Position numbers and translations under genes: made by a program. From assembly GCA_051649605.1 (NCBI GenBank), contig JBOFHK010000025.1:1-64000 (forward strand): a DNA stretch of 64,000 nt, given 5' to 3'. The stretch comes from Brevinema_A sp051649605. GTDB lineage: Bacteria; Spirochaetota; Brevinematia; Brevinematales; Brevinemataceae. Under the pieces are notes generated by a model. That model did no database searches. It was not told where the DNA came from and was given only the letters and a program-made list of their open reading frames with translations. This document shows positions 62,540-64,000 of the stretch, in pieces; positions within the stretch are counted from its first letter, which is position 1, and the number at the start of each line of letters is the position of its first letter.

Positions 62540-63394
62540 TTAAAATAATTCTATACTATAGTCAATATTTTGAGATTCATGAGGTGCGAGAAGAGACATT
62601 CCTTTTTTTTGAGATAATTCATTGATTGTATCTTCCAAAGAATCAGCCCAACCATTCCAAGGCTCAATACAGATAAAAGACGAACCAGCCTTAGACCAAA
62701 ATGCTAGTAATGGAAGGTCGTCATTCCATTCCATTTTAACTTTTCTAGGGCTATTTTGAAAATGTAAGACCACTTGACGAGAGCGAAGATTATCAAAAAT
62801 AATCGTATTATTATTGTCAAAGCTATTAGTGTCAAAACATAAAAATTGTCGCCCATAGTCTTTCGTTTTTTCGACAATAAAACCGTTCTCAGTATCAATC
62901 TGAGAGATTAAAGGCTCATCATCTAACTCTATATAACTACGTTCTAATCGATCTGCCAAATTGAAAGCGGGGTGAAGCCCAAAGGTAAAAGGCATATTTT
63001 CTTGAGATAAATTCGTAATACAATGAGAAATTAACAATTTTCTCTTCTCCAAACGATAAGAAACATCCATTTTAAAAGAAAAAGGATATGCCAATAACGT
63101 TTCAGGGGTACTCTCAAAAGAAAATAATAATTCTTGATCTGAGACTTGTATTACTTGAAATTCATTGATCCGAGCAATCCCATGATTAGGCATAGAATAT
63201 TTTTTACCTTTATGGAGATATTCTTTATTTTTTAGTCCCCCAACAATAGGAAATAAAATAGGTGCTCTCCCCGGCCAGTACTCTGGATTACCCTGCCATA
63301 GATATTCATACTGATAACTTTCGATAGACCGTAATTCAGCCCCCCTAGAACATGCTTGAACCTTTAAATCATCATTTTTAATCGTATAATTCAT
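62540..63394 (-). CDS. Aldose 1-epimerase family protein (LacX-like)
   Basis: 284 residues from ATG 63394 (GGGG ten bases upstream); the ATG at 63409 overlaps that site. Galactose-mutarotase fold markers: LEYLWQG-type YEYLWQGNPEYWPGRAPILFPIVGG, YSMPNHGIAR, the catalytic His in FGLHPAFNLAD and the catalytic Glu in SFICIEPWNGWAD. This pattern is the LacX/YihR-like branch, for which the sugar is often unknown. Interconverts sugar anomers. No sugar-metabolism neighbours here; fabG is divergent. Confidence 0.88.
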   Translation of the reverse strand: MNYTIKNDDLKVQACSRGAELRSIESYQYEYLWQGNPEYWPGRAPILFPIVGGLKNKEYLHKGKKYSMPNHGIARINEFQVIQVSDQELLFSFESTPETLLAYPFSFKMDVSYRLEKRKLLISHCITNLSQENMPFTFGLHPAFNLADRLERSYIELDDEPLISQIDTENGFIVEKTKDYGRQFLCFDTNSFDNNNTIIFDNLRSRQVVLHFQNSPRKVKMEWNDDLPLLAFWSKAGSSFICIEPWNGWADSLEDTINELSQKKGMSLLAPHESQNIDYSIELF

Positions 63395-63500
63395 ACCATA
63401 CAACCCCATATTATAATCTTTTTATACTTTATAGTATAAAACAAGACGATAATAAGTCAATCAATAAATGAACAGACTTCCAAAAAACAAATAAAAAAGC

Positions 63501-63528
63501 TTGCAAAATTTCTAAATCAGTATATAAT
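63501..63528 (+). promoter_or_regulatory. Promoter of fabG
   Basis: TTGCAA (63501-63506), 16-bp spacer, perfect TATAAT (63523-63528); leader of about 110 bases to the ATG. Confidence 0.5.
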
Positions 63529-63645
63529 ATAAGTATTAATTATTTTGAATATCTTATACTTAATATTCTAACAGAATCTCTCTTAGTATTTTTACGAGAG
63601 ATAATACCATAAATTATAAACTATATCAATACGAAGGAGAGTTTC

Positions 63646-64000
63646 ATGAGATTAAACGGAAAAGTTGCTATTGTTACTGGAGCCGCAAGAGGAATTGGAT
63701 TAACTATTGCCGAAACTTTAGCCAAAGAAGGAGCATTAGTATATGCTACCGACCTAGATAAAGGGGAGTCTAAAGAAAAAAATATTACATTTATCAAACT
63801 TAATGTAACGGACAGACCAGAAATCGAAAAATTTACTACTGAAATTGCTCAAAAAGGTGAAATCGATATTCTCGTAAATAACGCAGGGATTACTGCCGAT
63901 GCCCTCATTCAAAAAATGACCGAAGACCAATGGGATCGGGTAATTAATATCAACCTCAAAGGAGTCTTCAATATGACTCAATTTGTTGCACCAATTATGA
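63646..64000 (+). CDS. fabG: 3-oxoacyl-[acyl-carrier-protein] reductase, 5' part
   Basis: 118 residues visible; the gene runs off the window end. AAGGAGAGTTTC precedes the ATG. Short-chain dehydrogenase N-terminus with the nucleotide-binding VAIVTGAARGIGLTIAE, the acidic NADP-site region ATDLDKG, and DILVNNAGITADALIQKMTEDQWDRVI, which is typical of FabG (NNAGIT.D). The catalytic Ser-Tyr-Lys lie beyond the window. Works in the fatty acid elongation cycle. The SDR assignment is certain; FabG rather than another SDR is likely from the NAGIT...M pattern. Confidence 0.85.
   Translation, partial: MRLNGKVAIVTGAARGIGLTIAETLAKEGALVYATDLDKGESKEKNITFIKLNVTDRPEIEKFTTEIAQKGEIDILVNNAGITADALIQKMTEDQWDRVININLKGVFNMTQFVAPIM

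Noticed and set aside
1..64000. Insertion sequences, prophage, CRISPR, integrons or toxin-antitoxin pairs
   Set aside because: No transposase, integrase, Cas, repeat-spacer array or paired small-gene signature was found on either strand.

Overview
The window is a gene-dense, AT-rich bacterial chromosome segment with no IS element, prophage, CRISPR array or rRNA that I can see. It comes from a diderm: it encodes an LptD/OstA-like barrel, several secreted barrel-like proteins, a BtuB-like TonB-dependent receptor and at least five predicted lipoproteins. The mix (Bat-type VWA-TPR protein, PEGA-domain lipoprotein, RNase Y, CT398-type zinc-ribbon protein, TPR/SPOR protein, low GC) suggests a spirochaete-like lineage of the Brachyspira/Brevinema kind. 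That assignment is inference. TAA, TAG and TGA all end intact genes here, so the standard bacterial code applies. Start sites usually follow a clear GAGG/GGAG, and GTG and TTG starts occur.

Layout. 1-7.3 kb (minus): rpmB, a large secreted protein of unknown function, tgt and an lptD-like gene. 7.4-14.8 kb (mostly plus): envelope proteins, a DJ-1 family protein, a motif-degenerate ABC ATPase with a two-repeat FtsX/MacB-like permease, and a BatB-BatC-like VWA-TPR fusion. 14.9-20.5 kb (mostly minus): dapF, rpsU, a HIT protein, a tiny hyperacidic protein, polyprenyl synthase, ispH, dCMP deaminase, truA. 20.6-26.5 kb: a rhodanese-fold lipoprotein, rsmA, a SurA-N-like protein, tRNA-Val(GAC), a lipoprotein, an M23 peptidase and dnaA. 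26.5-27.0 kb: a 440-bp AT-rich region with inverted repeats upstream of dnaA. 27-34 kb (plus): gatC, trmB, a ferredoxin, a TPR/SPOR protein with Thr-Asn-rich repeats, mutS broken by one in-frame TAA, and an atypical winged-helix regulator. 34-38.8 kb: rny flanked by two apparently catalytically dead relatives of PLP enzymes, then a UDG-fold protein. 38.8-54.3 kb: clpB, a RibD/DHFR-like protein, rnhB, rpsP-rimM-trmD-rplS, mutY, TPR and HD proteins, a peroxiredoxin operon with a split AhpF, an SbcD-like nuclease and a short uvrC. 54.5-58.2 kb: a cobalamin-riboswitch operon. 58.3-64 kb: a PEGA lipoprotein, a small barrel protein, ridA, a zinc-ribbon protein, an aldose 1-epimerase-like protein and the start of fabG.

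Most noteworthy. (1) A cobalamin riboswitch with a sigma-70-type promoter, a closed P1 stem, an intrinsic terminator and a hairpin covering the ribosome binding site. It precedes a divergent BtuB-like receptor and an unrecognised lipoprotein made of two tandem copies of one domain, which is a candidate surface cobalamin-capture protein. (2) mutS carries a single CAA-to-TAA-type nonsense codon directly after the Walker A segment, with the rest of the frame intact. Nearby uvrC ends before its usual helix-hairpin-helix domain. (3) Several enzyme relatives have lost catalytic residues: the ABC ATPase, the threonine-synthase-like and aminotransferase-like proteins, and the rhodanese. (4) A 50-residue protein is more than half Asp/Glu with Trp every seven residues.
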